In this document: positions 1 to 11,509 of the stretch, one piece after another
How the letters are laid out: the number at the start of each line of letters is the position of its first letter
Position numbering within the stretch: position 1 is the stretch's first letter
Source of the DNA: an uncultured Alphaproteobacteria bacterium
GTDB lineage: Bacteria; Pseudomonadota; Alphaproteobacteria; Rhodobacterales; Rhodobacteraceae
Reading direction: 5' to 3'
DNA length: 64,000 bases
Assembly (NCBI GenBank): GCA_902556405.1
Contig: CACDWF010000007.1
Coordinates: 1 to 64,000 of the forward strand
Notes under the pieces: model-generated
Seen by the model: only the letters and a program-made list of their open reading frames with translations
The model's database searches: none
Told to the model about the DNA's origin: nothing
Position numbers and translations under genes: made by a program

Positions 1-200
1 GTAACATGATGCTCTTGGTATAGATATCGGAGAAGCCTGAACAATATGTCAAATACTAAAACTGGTCGAGCGTTACCAATATGAGCCCGGTCGTAAACCG
101 TAGGCCCACAAACATACATACGAACATTTTTCTTATCTAGGGGCTCGAAAGCTTCTTTTGTCCTTGAATAGGAATTATATAAAAAAAGAGGTGTTTCCAT
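1..200 (-). CDS. cysS: Cysteinyl-tRNA synthetase, N-terminal part (truncated by window edge)
   Basis: Reverse complement from ATG at 200 reads [66 protein letters not shown], the CysS HIGH-motif region. Not in the supplied ORF track. Confidence 0.93.
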   Translation of the reverse strand, partial: METPLFLYNSYSRTKEAFEPLDKKNVRMYVCGPTVYDRAHIGNARPVLVFDILFRLLRYLYQEHHV

Positions 201-313
201 ATTTGCTTCGATATTATAAGAATAGCTTATAAAGTATTCATAACTTATGATTCTGTGTAGTAAAGCTATTTTCATTTTTGATTAGTATGGAACGGTGCAT
301 TAGGTAAAAAATC

Positions 314-1046
314 ATGCGATTAATAGTATGCATAATAGTATTTGTAGCAGGAATGCTTTTAAGTTCGGCAATTTTTGCTCAAGGGTTTTTTTGAGCAAAG
401 ACCATATGACCCAATCGAGAATATTAATCGAGCAACCCACGAATTCAACAAAGGAATTGACCGATACGCTGTTAGACCAACTTCAAACTTTTATGGCTCA
501 TATATTCCAGAATTAATACGCATACCAATATCAAACTTTCGTGGAAATTTAAACGAACCAAAGAGGTTTTTAAATCACATTTTTCAAAGAGATTTCAGCG
601 GTGCAGGAACCGATCTCAGCAGATTTATTATCAATTCTACGCTAGGAATTGGTGGGTTGATAGATGTTGCATCTTTGTGGGATATTTACCCAATATCAAC
701 AGGTTTTGATGAAACTTTTAGATCATTCAATGTACCTCAAGGCGCCTATGTAGAATTGCCACTCTTCGGACCAAACTCCACTAGGGGTTCATTAGGATTG
801 ATAACAGATTATGTACTTAATCCTTCAAAGCCAATAACAGAGGGAATTGATGGTGTAATCATGTTAGGGGTAGAAGTTGCGAATGTTTTTCAGAGAAGGT
901 ATGAGTTTGCTCCTATGATAGATGCTACGTTATATAACTCTGCGGATAGCTACTTAGCTGCCAGAAATATTTTTCTTCAAACTAGAAACGAGTTTGACAT
1001 CGATGATAATGAAGTAGATGTTTTCGACCCGTATGGTGAAGATTAA
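314..1046 (+). CDS. mlaA: MlaA/VacJ family protein, N-terminal signal peptide separated from the body by an apparent +1 T in a T7 run
   Basis: ORF 375-1046 has MlaA-type sequence (YDPIENINRATHEFNKGIDRY..RFIINSTLGIGGLIDVA..VPQGAYVELPLFGPNSTRGSLG). ATG at 314 in another frame encodes MRLIVCIIVFVAGMLLSSAIFAQGFF* (signal-peptide like); removing one T of 386-392 fuses the two. Confidence 0.85.
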
Positions 1047-1047
1047 C

Positions 1048-1962
1048 TTATTTATCTATACCACCTGAAAACACTCTGCTTTGCCTTATGTCGACATCTT
1101 CAATCTGACTAAGAAAGCTAGCGCCAATTGGTCCCTCCGAGTTATTAAATATTCTATTAGCCTGACGAAGTCTTGCACGATCTATAGCATTACGGATAGA
1201 ACGAGCATTAGCAAAATGGGGCTGTTTTTTTCGAATTTTTATATACTCAGCCATAGCTTTTTTGCTTTCTTCATTAAATTCGTAGTTCATACTTGCAACC
1301 ATAACTTCAGCAATCTCTAGTAGTTCATTATTTGAATAATCGGGGAATTCTATGTGGTGAGCTATACGTGATCTAAATCCAGGGTTGCTTTCAAAAAATT
1401 TATCCATTTTATCTTTATAGCCTGCTAAGATAACAACGAGGTCATCCCTATTATTTTCCATTACTTGTAATAGTATTTCTATCGCTTCTTGACCATAATC
1501 TCTCTCATTTTCTGGCCTGTATAAATAATAGGCTTCATCAATAAAAAGGACCCCTCCCATTGCTTTTTTAAGAACTTCTTTAGTTTTTGGAGCCGTATGT
1601 CCAATATATTGCCCAACTAAATCATCCCTAGTGACGGTAACCAAATGTCCTTTTCTGACATAACCGAGGCGAAAAAGGAGATTAGCCATTTTGAGAGCAA
1701 CTGTGGTTTTACCAGTACCTGGATTACCAGAAAAACTCATATGTAAAGTTGGCGACTCATTAACTAAGCCTAGCTTTTCTCTAGCTTTATCGACCAAAAG
1801 TAATGAAGCTGTCTCTTTTATTCTTGTTTTAACTGGCTTCAGACCTATTAAGCTATTATCCAGCTCTGTAAGAATATCAGCTACGCCACTTGCCTGGAAA
1901 TCCTCTTTTAAATTTACCTCAGTAACCGTCTTAGCTTCTTTTTCCATTTCTTCATTTTCCAT
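1048..1962 (-). CDS. cbbX: Red-type RuBisCO activase, AAA+ ATPase CbbX
   Basis: 304 aa; Walker [12 protein letters not shown], Walker [16 protein letters not shown]; directly downstream of cbbLS. Confidence 0.96.
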   Translation of the reverse strand: MENEEMEKEAKTVTEVNLKEDFQASGVADILTELDNSLIGLKPVKTRIKETASLLLVDKAREKLGLVNESPTLHMSFSGNPGTGKTTVALKMANLLFRLGYVRKGHLVTVTRDDLVGQYIGHTAPKTKEVLKKAMGGVLFIDEAYYLYRPENERDYGQEAIEILLQVMENNRDDLVVILAGYKDKMDKFFESNPGFRSRIAHHIEFPDYSNNELLEIAEVMVASMNYEFNEESKKAMAEYIKIRKKQPHFANARSIRNAIDRARLRQANRIFNNSEGPIGASFLSQIEDVDIRQSRVFSGGIDK

Positions 1963-1971
1963 AAGACAGCC

Positions 1972-2391
1972 CTATTTATATCTTGATCCCTGAGGTTTAT
2001 CACTAGAATAAGGGGTAATCGAGTACTGAATATTTCGTCCTTTAACCTCAGTTCTACTCAATTTAAACCCAGGCTCCTCAGCAGGTCTATTAACAATAAA
2101 TGAGAGCCTGATCGACTCCCAGCCTGGAGATGAGTCAAACGCAATAATTCTTATATAGTAAGAACCATAAACCTTTCGGCATTCATTCAACTCGTAAACT
2201 ACGGCTGCCGCGTCCGGATTATCAAACATAGGATGTCCCCACATCTCCCAATAGGTATTTCTGGGATGTGGATCGTCAGTATATTCAATACTTACTGCCC
2301 AACCGTTATCAATACAATATTGTACTTGTTCATGAATTTGTTGATCAGTAAAATCGGGTAAAAATGAAAATGTGCCTTGTGTAACTCTCAT
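1972..2391 (-). CDS. cbbS: RuBisCO small subunit (red-type form I)
   Basis: MRVTQGTFSFLPDFTDQQIHEQVQYCIDNGWAVSIEYTDDPHPRNTYWEMWGHPMFD; adjacent to cbbL. Confidence 0.97.
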   Translation of the reverse strand: MRVTQGTFSFLPDFTDQQIHEQVQYCIDNGWAVSIEYTDDPHPRNTYWEMWGHPMFDNPDAAAVVYELNECRKVYGSYYIRIIAFDSSPGWESIRLSFIVNRPAEEPGFKLSRTEVKGRNIQYSITPYSSDKPQGSRYK

Positions 2392-2402
2392 TATTTTTCT
2401 CC

Positions 2403-3860
<1,458 letters not shown>

Positions 3861-3877
3861 TTATTCCTCCTTTTTAC

Positions 3878-4936
3878 CTATATTTGTTTTAACTCACCTT
3901 TTGAATAACTTTGTGCCATTTGATCCAAGGATCTAACTAATATTTTTCTAGCATGTCCTGCGGTTCCAAACCTTTCAAACCTATCAGCACAAAGTTTTTC
4001 CATTTCCTCACTAGCAGGAATAGCAAACTTTCTAGGGTCAAATTCAGCAGGCTTTTCTCTGGCTATTTTTCTATAGTGACCCGTTATTGCCATTCTACAA
4101 TCAGTGTCTATATTTATTTTCCTCACACCTGATTTTATACCTCTCTCAATTTCCTCTACTGGAACACCATATGTTTGACTCATCTCCCCACCATTATTGT
4201 TTATCAAGTCCTGCAGGTATTGAGGTACTGAGGAGGATCCATGCATCACAAGATGGGTCTTTGGTATCTTTTCATGAATTTTTTCAATAACATCCATAGC
4301 CAATATATCTCCATCAGGTTTGCGACTGAACTTATATGCGCCATGACTAGTACCACAGGCAATTGCAAGAGCATCTACGTCAGTCTTTTTAACAAAATCA
4401 AGCGCTTGGTCTGGGTCTGTTAAAAGCTGTTTCGCATCAAGTTTTCCTTCTGCTCCAGACCCATCTTCTTTTGCTGCTTCACCGGTCTCTAAACTCCCTA
4501 AAACTCCAAGTTCTCCTTCCACAGAAGCTCCTACCCAATGTGCAATCTCAGCAACTTTTTTTGTAATTTGAACGTTATAATCATAACTTGCTGGTGTTTT
4601 TTGATCACTTTCTAAAGAGCCATCCATCATAACAGATGTAAAGCCATGCCCAATAGCTGTCATACACGTAGCCTCATTATTACCATGATCTTGGTGCATG
4701 CAGATTGGGATTGTTGGATACATTTTGGCCAGTGCCGCGACAATATGTGCTAACATAATGTCACCAGCATAAGCCCTTGCACCCCTACTTGCTTGAAGAA
4801 TAACTGGAGAGTCGGTTTTATCAGCAGCCTTGAGTATTGCCAAGCCTTGTTCCATATTATTTATGTTAAAGGCGGGCACTCCATATTGGTGTTCAGCTGC
4901 ATGGTCAAGTAGTTGTCTTAAAGTTATCAGTGCCAT
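3878..4936 (-). CDS. cbbA: Class II fructose-1,6-bisphosphate aldolase (Calvin subtype)
   Basis: 352 aa; [41 protein letters not shown]; in cbb operon. Confidence 0.95.
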   Translation of the reverse strand: MALITLRQLLDHAAEHQYGVPAFNINNMEQGLAILKAADKTDSPVILQASRGARAYAGDIMLAHIVAALAKMYPTIPICMHQDHGNNEATCMTAIGHGFTSVMMDGSLESDQKTPASYDYNVQITKKVAEIAHWVGASVEGELGVLGSLETGEAAKEDGSGAEGKLDAKQLLTDPDQALDFVKKTDVDALAIACGTSHGAYKFSRKPDGDILAMDVIEKIHEKIPKTHLVMHGSSSVPQYLQDLINNNGGEMSQTYGVPVEEIERGIKSGVRKINIDTDCRMAITGHYRKIAREKPAEFDPRKFAIPASEEMEKLCADRFERFGTAGHARKILVRSLDQMAQSYSKGELKQI

Positions 4937-4969
4937 TTTTTTTCCCTATTTTTTATCTTTTGCCTTATT

Positions 4970-5845
4970 TCACATTGCTCGTTTTGCTTGATTTACCAAT
5001 CTACCTATTAAGGGCGTTAGTATTAATTGCATTGCTAAATCTAATTTGCCTCCGGGTATAACTATTGAATTAGCTCTACTCATCCAACTATCATGAATCA
5101 TCGATACAAGATAAGGAAAATCAATTCCGTGAGGGTCCTTGAAACGAATGACAACTAAGCTTTCGTCAGCAGTTGGTATCCACCTTGCTACTAATGGATT
5201 GGATGTATCTACTACCGGTACCCTTTGAAAATTAATATCTGTCTCCGTAAACTGAGGGCAAATACAATGAACATAAGCGTGCATTCTTCTCAAAATTGTG
5301 TCTGTCACGGCTTCAGTACTATAGCCTCTGGAGTCTGTATCTCTATGTATTTTTTGTATCCACTCAAGGTTAATAACAGGAACCACACCAATTTTTAGAT
5401 CTGCATACCTCGCCAAATTGATTTCTTCATTTACTACTGCTCCGTGTAAACCTTCGTAGAACAATAAATCTGATGGTTCTTTAAACTTTTTCCAATTTGT
5501 GAAATTCCCTGGTTTAGCCCCATACAAATTTTCTTCATTAGAATTGTGGATATAATGCCGATACCGGCACGTACCTTGTTCGCTGTAATTTCTAAAACAA
5601 TCCTCTAATTCTGGCAGCAAATTGGCATCGAAGGAGAAATGGGAAAAGGTAGCATCGCCTGCCGAGTGTCTTTTCTCTAACTCTTTTTTCATTTCCTTTC
5701 TATTATATCTATGAAATGCATCGCCTTCCAATGTTACCGCTTTCACGCTTTCTCTTCTGAAAATTTGTTGAAAAGTGTGCTTCACTGTAGACGTACCTGC
5801 TCCAGAAGAGCCTGTGACTGATATTATTGGGTGCTTTATACTCAT
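4970..5845 (-). CDS. cbbP: Phosphoribulokinase
   Basis: 291 aa; P-loop SVTGSSGAGTSTV, EGDAFHRYNRKEM; proteobacterial PRK; operon context. Confidence 0.95.
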   Translation of the reverse strand: MSIKHPIISVTGSSGAGTSTVKHTFQQIFRRESVKAVTLEGDAFHRYNRKEMKKELEKRHSAGDATFSHFSFDANLLPELEDCFRNYSEQGTCRYRHYIHNSNEENLYGAKPGNFTNWKKFKEPSDLLFYEGLHGAVVNEEINLARYADLKIGVVPVINLEWIQKIHRDTDSRGYSTEAVTDTILRRMHAYVHCICPQFTETDINFQRVPVVDTSNPLVARWIPTADESLVVIRFKDPHGIDFPYLVSMIHDSWMSRANSIVIPGGKLDLAMQLILTPLIGRLVNQAKRAM

Positions 5846-5851
5846 TTATTA

Positions 5852-6862
5852 TTACCTATTAAATAGTCCTCGAGTTCTAAAAAGAGGTGCATGAGCACTT
5901 TTAGGATCTTCATAAAACTTTTTTATAGTTTCAACTTCTTCTTTAGATCCAAACACAAAGGGAGTTCTTTGATGTAAGTTGTCTGCGGTTAAACCAACTA
6001 TTGGCTCTATTCCATTTGTTGCTAGCCCTAGTGCTTGCTCAATCAAAAATGCTATGGGGCCGCACTCGTATATTTTCCTTAATCGCCCTTCTGAGTAGCC
6101 TTCCCTATCATCACCTGGATAGAGGAACACTCCTCCCCTTTCCAATATTCTATGGGTCTCAGCAACTAAAGAAGCAACCCATCGTGTATTATAATTTTTT
6201 TTTCTAGGACCAACGGCACCATCAATTAACTCTTCTATGTAGCTTCGTACAGGTGTGGGCCAATATCTGGAGTTTGAACTATTAATAGCGTACTCTTGAG
6301 TTTGTTCAGGGATCTTCAGGTCTGATTTTACGGAAACAAATTGATTATCTTCTACATTAAGCAGGAACTTAACGATACCATTACCAACCGTAAAAACCAA
6401 TAATGTCTGGGGTCCATAAATGAAGTACCCACTAGCCAGATAATTTCCTAACAGGAAGAAATCATCTTGGGGACGGCTTTTATTCTTTACTTTCTTGATA
6501 GAAAAAATTGTTCCAATTGAAACATTACAGTCAATGTTGGAAGATCCGTCTAGTGGGTCGATGGCTACTCCTAAATTATCATTTTTGTTTAGCATCTCAA
6601 TAGCTTCACGCTCTTCGGACGCATAAAAGCCTACTTCGGCCGCGCACAAAGAACTGCAGAAGATATCATCAGCAATAACATCAAGCTGTTTTTGACTGTC
6701 TCCATCGGAATTTAAGCCGACCAAACGTCTATGATTTCCACCAGTATCACTTAATAAAATTTCTTTATTGAGTCTTATAGCTCCGGAACATAGAGCTGTT
6801 AAAACTTTTTCAACCCTAGGATCATTAACGAAATTTTTTAAATCTATAATCACTTTATTCAC
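5852..6862 (-). CDS. cbbF: Class I fructose-1,6-bisphosphatase
   Basis: 336 aa; AIDPLDGSSNIDCNVSIGTIFSI, TRWVASLVAETHRIL..GGVFLYPGD; operon context. Confidence 0.95.
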   Translation of the reverse strand: MNKVIIDLKNFVNDPRVEKVLTALCSGAIRLNKEILLSDTGGNHRRLVGLNSDGDSQKQLDVIADDIFCSSLCAAEVGFYASEEREAIEMLNKNDNLGVAIDPLDGSSNIDCNVSIGTIFSIKKVKNKSRPQDDFFLLGNYLASGYFIYGPQTLLVFTVGNGIVKFLLNVEDNQFVSVKSDLKIPEQTQEYAINSSNSRYWPTPVRSYIEELIDGAVGPRKKNYNTRWVASLVAETHRILERGGVFLYPGDDREGYSEGRLRKIYECGPIAFLIEQALGLATNGIEPIVGLTADNLHQRTPFVFGSKEEVETIKKFYEDPKSAHAPLFRTRGLFNR

Positions 6863-6883
6863 GTTCTGTCTTCAATATACCTT

Positions 6884-7174
6884 TCAAGAGTTTTCAGCCT
6901 CCTCCATTGCAGCCCTTGCCAATTCCTCTTCATACCTCTTTTTATTTACATAGCTTCTTACCTTTAAGTAGAAAAGCATTAGTAATATTCCGCCAATAGT
7001 TATTCCAATATACCTGTGCCAACCCGCCGAAAAATTATTTGTTGGAGCAAAAAACATTAGCACGATGTAGACCAATCCAAAGGGAGCAAAATAAGCGAAT
7101 ATAGAACGCTCTATATTGATAAACGGTCTAATAAATAGAGTTACCACTAAGGCGACTAATGCATATCCAAGCAA
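6884..7174 (-). CDS. Small hydrophobic membrane protein, first gene of the cbb operon
   Basis: 96 aa with several TM-like segments. The track start is TTG; on the minus strand a GGAGG lies just upstream of an in-frame CTG, so the true start is uncertain. Confidence 0.6.
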   Translation of the reverse strand: MLGYALVALVVTLFIRPFINIERSIFAYFAPFGLVYIVLMFFAPTNNFSAGWHRYIGITIGGILLMLFYLKVRSYVNKKRYEEELARAAMEEAENS

Positions 7175-7217
7175 TGCGTAAATAGTCAGACGAGACCTCC
7201 ATTGTAATAATATAGTT

Positions 7218-7246
7218 TACAACAATGTCCCCCTTTAATTGTTGTA
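7218..7246. promoter_or_regulatory. Inverted repeat TACAACAAT-N11-ATTGTTGTA in the divergent promoter region between cbb operon and cyclase gene
   Basis: Perfect 9-bp arms at 7218-7226 and 7238-7246. Confidence 0.5.
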
Positions 7247-7326
7247 GAAAAATACTATTAGTTTTTCAACATATAATTTAAGAGAATGTTGTTTACCTAT
7301 ATCACTTATCAAAGATTTTCTATATT

Positions 7327-8661
7327 ATGGAATCCATGGCCGAGGAATACATATCAAAATATACTGAATCCGGTGGGCTCACCATTGCTTACCAGATCTG
7401 GGGCAAAGCTGAAAATACTCTTATGTATGTTCCAGGAACAATTTCTCATTTAGAGGCTGCGCTTGAAGACAAGGAGTACCTTGCTTGGATAAGAGGATTG
7501 AGCAATTACTTCAGGGTCATAATATTTGATAAAAGAGGACAAGGGCTATCAGATAGAGACGCTACAGCACCCAATTTAGAGGAGAGAATGGATGATATTA
7601 CATCTATTGTTGACGCCGAAAAACTAGAAGAATTTTTCCTTTTCGGACTATCTGAGGGTGCATCAATATCGTTAATATATGCAGCAACTTATCCCCAAAA
7701 AGTAAAATCTGTAGCAGTTTTCGGTGGAGCAGCTCGATTTACTAAATCAGATGATTATCCATTCATGCCAGAGGCTGACACAATTAAGGAAAACCTTTTA
7801 ACTAATTGGGGCACTGGAAGCTCAGGTTATATATTTTGTCCTCAAAAAATGCCCGACAAACAATTAGACTTTGCAAAATTGGAACGAATGGTCTGTAATC
7901 CAAAAACTCTCGAAAGTATTCTGGAGTTACTTACTAAGATAGATATACGTGCCAGCTTGCCCAATATAAATTTACCAGTATTAGTATTACATTCTAGAGA
8001 CGACGTCGCCGTTTTTAAATTAAATGGCAGATATTTAGCAGATAATATAGATGGTTCAAAATATATTGAGTATCCAAGTGGGGGACACCTGCCCTGGCAC
8101 GAAGAAAGAGAAAATATTGTAAAGGACTTAGTCACATTTTTCTCCTCAACAGTTGATGGCATTAAATCAGCTGATAGAAATTTGGCAACGATTTTATTTA
8201 CCGATATAGAAGACTCCACAAAGCAAATGACCGCGATGGGTGACAAGCAATGGTCAGAAAAAATGAATAAACACGATCAAATAATGAAAAATACCATTGA
8301 AAGTTTTAATGGCAAGCTAGTAAAAAATACAGGTGACGGGGTACTGGCAGTTTTTGATGGACCAGCAAGATCAATCGAAAGTGCAATCTCTAGTATAGTG
8401 GAATTGAATAAAATTGATTTGAGTATTAGATGTAGCTTGCATGTTGGTGAAGTGATATGGAGAAATGACGATATAACTGGAATAGCAGTAAATATAGCGG
8501 CAAGAGCACTTGAAAAATGTCAGAGCAATAGAGTTATAATTACAAAAAATTTGAAGGATCTTCTAGGTCGAACAAAATTCTCTGTAATATCAATCGGAGA
8601 CCATACACTTAAGGGTATTGAGGGTAATTGGGAATTATTCAAAGTCGAAAATAATGAATGA
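7327..8661 (+). CDS. Alpha/beta hydrolase fused to class III adenylate/guanylate cyclase domain
   Basis: N-term hydrolase (FDKRGQGLSDR, FGLSEGASISL, PSGGHLPWHEE); C-term cyclase (ATILFTDIEDSTKQM, NGKLVKNTGDGVLAVFDGPARSI, GIAVNIAARALEKC). Confidence 0.9.
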   Translation: MESMAEEYISKYTESGGLTIAYQIWGKAENTLMYVPGTISHLEAALEDKEYLAWIRGLSNYFRVIIFDKRGQGLSDRDATAPNLEERMDDITSIVDAEKLEEFFLFGLSEGASISLIYAATYPQKVKSVAVFGGAARFTKSDDYPFMPEADTIKENLLTNWGTGSSGYIFCPQKMPDKQLDFAKLERMVCNPKTLESILELLTKIDIRASLPNINLPVLVLHSRDDVAVFKLNGRYLADNIDGSKYIEYPSGGHLPWHEERENIVKDLVTFFSSTVDGIKSADRNLATILFTDIEDSTKQMTAMGDKQWSEKMNKHDQIMKNTIESFNGKLVKNTGDGVLAVFDGPARSIESAISSIVELNKIDLSIRCSLHVGEVIWRNDDITGIAVNIAARALEKCQSNRVIITKNLKDLLGRTKFSVISIGDHTLKGIEGNWELFKVENNE

Positions 8662-8670
8662 GAAGAAAAT

Positions 8671-9060
8671 TTGTTGCCTAGATTTAAACATAAACAACTA
8701 AAATTTAATGAGGGAGACTTAATTTATTCTATCGGAGATGAAGCAAAAAATGTGTATCTAATTCATAGTGGTCATATCAGTATAAGATCGAAACACGGAC
8801 TGGAGCTTGGAAACCTTGGACCTGGCGAAATTTTTGGTGAAGTAGGTAGAGTAATCAATTCTCCCCGAACGGTAACAGCCAAGGCAAAGACTGACTGTGT
8901 TGTGTACGAAATTGATTGGGCTAACCTCCAAAAAAAGTTGGATGAAGCCGACCCTGTCTTAGTTGCTATTACTAGGGGCCTCTCTTTGAGAATTGGAGAT
9001 GCAAATGAGCTCGCAGAAAAATTATGGCTTGAGTTAAGTGTTTATAAATCGCTTGAATAA
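8671..9060 (+). CDS. Stand-alone cyclic nucleotide-binding domain protein
   Basis: 129 aa; LKFNEGDLIYSIGDEAKNVYLIHSGHISI..LGPGEIFGEVGRVINSPRTVTAKAKTDC; phosphate-binding-cassette-like motif, no HTH. TTG start; same frame as upstream cyclase, separated only by TGA 8659-8661. Confidence 0.85.
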   Translation: MLPRFKHKQLKFNEGDLIYSIGDEAKNVYLIHSGHISIRSKHGLELGNLGPGEIFGEVGRVINSPRTVTAKAKTDCVVYEIDWANLQKKLDEADPVLVAITRGLSLRIGDANELAEKLWLELSVYKSLE

Positions 9061-9067
9061 AAAGGAA

Positions 9068-9820
9068 TTAATTTTTTTCAATAAGGTTTAGCCAGTTTTC
9101 ATAAATAAGCTTTGCTCCATTTATAAGTGACCTCTTATTTTTTTGTTGGTAATCAATTATTCCTCTAATACCATTTTCGCCGAGAGCGCTATGAAAATCT
9201 TGTTTTATTTTTGGAATAGATATCCAATTTTGGATCGTTTCATCAACAACTTCTGGGTGAAATTGGACAGAAAACGCGTGTTTTAAATATGAAAGTGCTT
9301 GAATTGAACAGTTTTCAGAAGAAGCCAGCACTGATACCTCTTTTTTAGAAAAACTGGATATTTCAGCTGAGTGACCTTGCAAAACACGCATATCGTGAGA
9401 AAAACCCCTAAGTAAGTTATTTGAAGAAAATTTCCGATTCACATAAATCTTTTTAAAACCGATCTCCGGAGATTGCGATTTAACTACAGAGGCACCTAAA
9501 GCTTCACCAAGTAGCTGATGCCCTAAACAAATTCCAAAAAAAGGTTTTTCCAAATTCAAAACCCAATTCTTAATAAATAACTTTTCTTGGACGAGCCAAG
9601 GATATCTATTTTCCTCCCAAACATTCATGGGACCTCCCATAACCCACAGAGCATCATATTTGTCGACAGAGGGCGGGTTTTTCAACGAAGAAAAGTAGAA
9701 TCGCTCAAAATAGTGTCTATCAGAATTTATAAATTCCTCATAGGAGCCAAGATCAACTTCTGGGACATGATTTATTACAAGAATCTTAATTTTTAGTTCC
9801 TTTATTTCTTTTTTTTTCAA
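9068..9820 (-). CDS. Class I glutamine amidotransferase-like protein (GMP synthase-like)
   Basis: WVMGGPMNVWEE, PFFGICLGHQLLGEALGA, FSVQFHPEVVDE: nucleophile elbow Cys and His-x-Glu present. Confidence 0.88.
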   Translation of the reverse strand: MKKKEIKELKIKILVINHVPEVDLGSYEEFINSDRHYFERFYFSSLKNPPSVDKYDALWVMGGPMNVWEENRYPWLVQEKLFIKNWVLNLEKPFFGICLGHQLLGEALGASVVKSQSPEIGFKKIYVNRKFSSNNLLRGFSHDMRVLQGHSAEISSFSKKEVSVLASSENCSIQALSYLKHAFSVQFHPEVVDETIQNWISIPKIKQDFHSALGENGIRGIIDYQQKNKRSLINGAKLIYENWLNLIEKN

Positions 9821-9965
9821 CTGATTATAAATATATTTTCTAAAATCAAAGTTGATAAATCTCTATTTGGGTATAATGATATTTTTTTTTAAACTCTGTC
9901 TAATAGACCTAGACTAAAACGATATAACAGATAAAGTTATTTAATTTAACAAAAATTGCAAAACC

Positions 9966-11216
9966 ATGAAATATTCTGGGTTTAAAGTATTATGGGAGGG
10001 ATTAAAAGGTAACACCGGTTGGAAACCCTTGTGGAGAAAACCTGATCCCAAAAAGAATTATGACATAATAATCGTTGGTGGAGGTGGGCACGGCTTGGCA
10101 ACGGCTTATTATCTCGCAGAGAAATTTAAAATTACTAATATTGCAGTTGTTGAGAAAGGCTGGCTTGGATCTGGAAACATAGGTAGGAACACTACAATTA
10201 TAAGATCAAACTACTTATTGCCTCAAAACCAACCTTTTTATGAATTCTCCCTAAAACTTTGGGAAAATTTAGAGCAAGAGTTAAACTACAATTCAATGGT
10301 AAGTCAAAGAGGTGTTTTAAATATTTTTCATTCAGATAGTCAACGTGATGCTTTTGTAAGGCGTGGAAATGCGATGCTTATGTCAGGGGCCGATGCCTCA
10401 CTATTAGGAGTAGACGCTCTAAAAAAGCTAGTCCCTTTTTTAGATTTTCAGAATTCAAGGTTTCCCATTAAGGGTGGTTTATGGCAGCCAAGAGGAGGAA
10501 CGGTAAGGCATGATGCAGTAGCATGGGGTTATGCTAAAGAGGCAGATTCGCGTGGCGTTGATATAATAGAAAATTGTGAGACAACTAATTTTTTGATCAA
10601 AAATGGACGATGCTATGGAGTTGAAACTACAAAAGGAGTAATTAAAAGCAAAAAGGTTGGGGTTTGTGTTGCTGGTTCATCTAGTCAAGTTATGGGAAAA
10701 ATTGGAATAAACCTTCCTATAGAGAGTCATGTTTTGCAAGCATTTGTATCAGAAGGTTTGAAACCAGTAATTCCTGGAGTAATTACTTTTGGAGCTGGAC
10801 ATTTTTATGTGAGCCAATCTAATAAGGGCGGATTAGTTTTTGGAGGTGACATTGATGGCTATAATTCCTATGCACAACGCGGTAACCTACCCGTGATAGA
10901 GGATGTGTGTGAAGGCGGAGTGGCTCTAATGCCGATGATTGGGCGTGCTAGGCTGCTGAGAACTTGGGGAGGAATAATGGATATGTCTATGGACGGATCC
11001 CCAATTATTGATAAGACCAAAATAAGAAACCTATATTTCAACGGAGGATGGTGCTACGGGGGGTTCAAAGCGACTCCCGCAAGTGGTTTTTGCTATGCGC
11101 ATCTTTTGGCTACGGACAAACCGCACAACGATGCCAAAGATTTTTTGTTCAATAGATTTGAAAGAGGTAGGTTAATAGACGAAAAAGGCCAAGGCAACCA
11201 ACCTAACTTGCATTAA
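9966..11216 (+). CDS. soxB: Sarcosine oxidase beta subunit
   Basis: 416 aa; YDIIIVGGGGHGLATAYYLAE, GNIGRNTTIIRSNYLL, FNGGWCYGGFKATPASG. Confidence 0.95.
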   Translation: MKYSGFKVLWEGLKGNTGWKPLWRKPDPKKNYDIIIVGGGGHGLATAYYLAEKFKITNIAVVEKGWLGSGNIGRNTTIIRSNYLLPQNQPFYEFSLKLWENLEQELNYNSMVSQRGVLNIFHSDSQRDAFVRRGNAMLMSGADASLLGVDALKKLVPFLDFQNSRFPIKGGLWQPRGGTVRHDAVAWGYAKEADSRGVDIIENCETTNFLIKNGRCYGVETTKGVIKSKKVGVCVAGSSSQVMGKIGINLPIESHVLQAFVSEGLKPVIPGVITFGAGHFYVSQSNKGGLVFGGDIDGYNSYAQRGNLPVIEDVCEGGVALMPMIGRARLLRTWGGIMDMSMDGSPIIDKTKIRNLYFNGGWCYGGFKATPASGFCYAHLLATDKPHNDAKDFLFNRFERGRLIDEKGQGNQPNLH

Positions 11217-11230
11217 AATGAGGGACAGAA

Positions 11231-11503
11231 ATGCTTATTGACCATCCATTACTAGGCCCTAGGGACGCATCCGAATTCATTTATATGGGTGATGCAAAAT
11301 TACTTAATAGACCAAATTGGAAGAGTCAAAATTCTAAGACTAAATTTTTAGATTATGGCTATTTACGAAAAAATCCTGCAGGGGTACATAAGGAACTTTG
11401 GTATCACGAACAGGGTGATAGATCTTGGCTTGTAGTCACAAGAAATACTGTAACGCATGAAATTTTAAAAGTTGAACTTGCTCGAGACACTAAAGGAAAA
11501 TAA
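11231..11503 (+). CDS. soxD: Sarcosine oxidase delta subunit
   Basis: 90 aa; HPLLGPRDASEFIYMGDA, NPAGVHKELWYHEQGDRSWLVVTRNT. Confidence 0.95.
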   Translation: MLIDHPLLGPRDASEFIYMGDAKLLNRPNWKSQNSKTKFLDYGYLRKNPAGVHKELWYHEQGDRSWLVVTRNTVTHEILKVELARDTKGK

Positions 11504-11509
11504 AAGTAA

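Noticed and set aside
328-516. 62 aa ORF MHNSICSRNAFKFGN... as a separate gene.
   Set aside because: It is a third reading frame across the mlaA signal-peptide/frameshift region and has no independent support.
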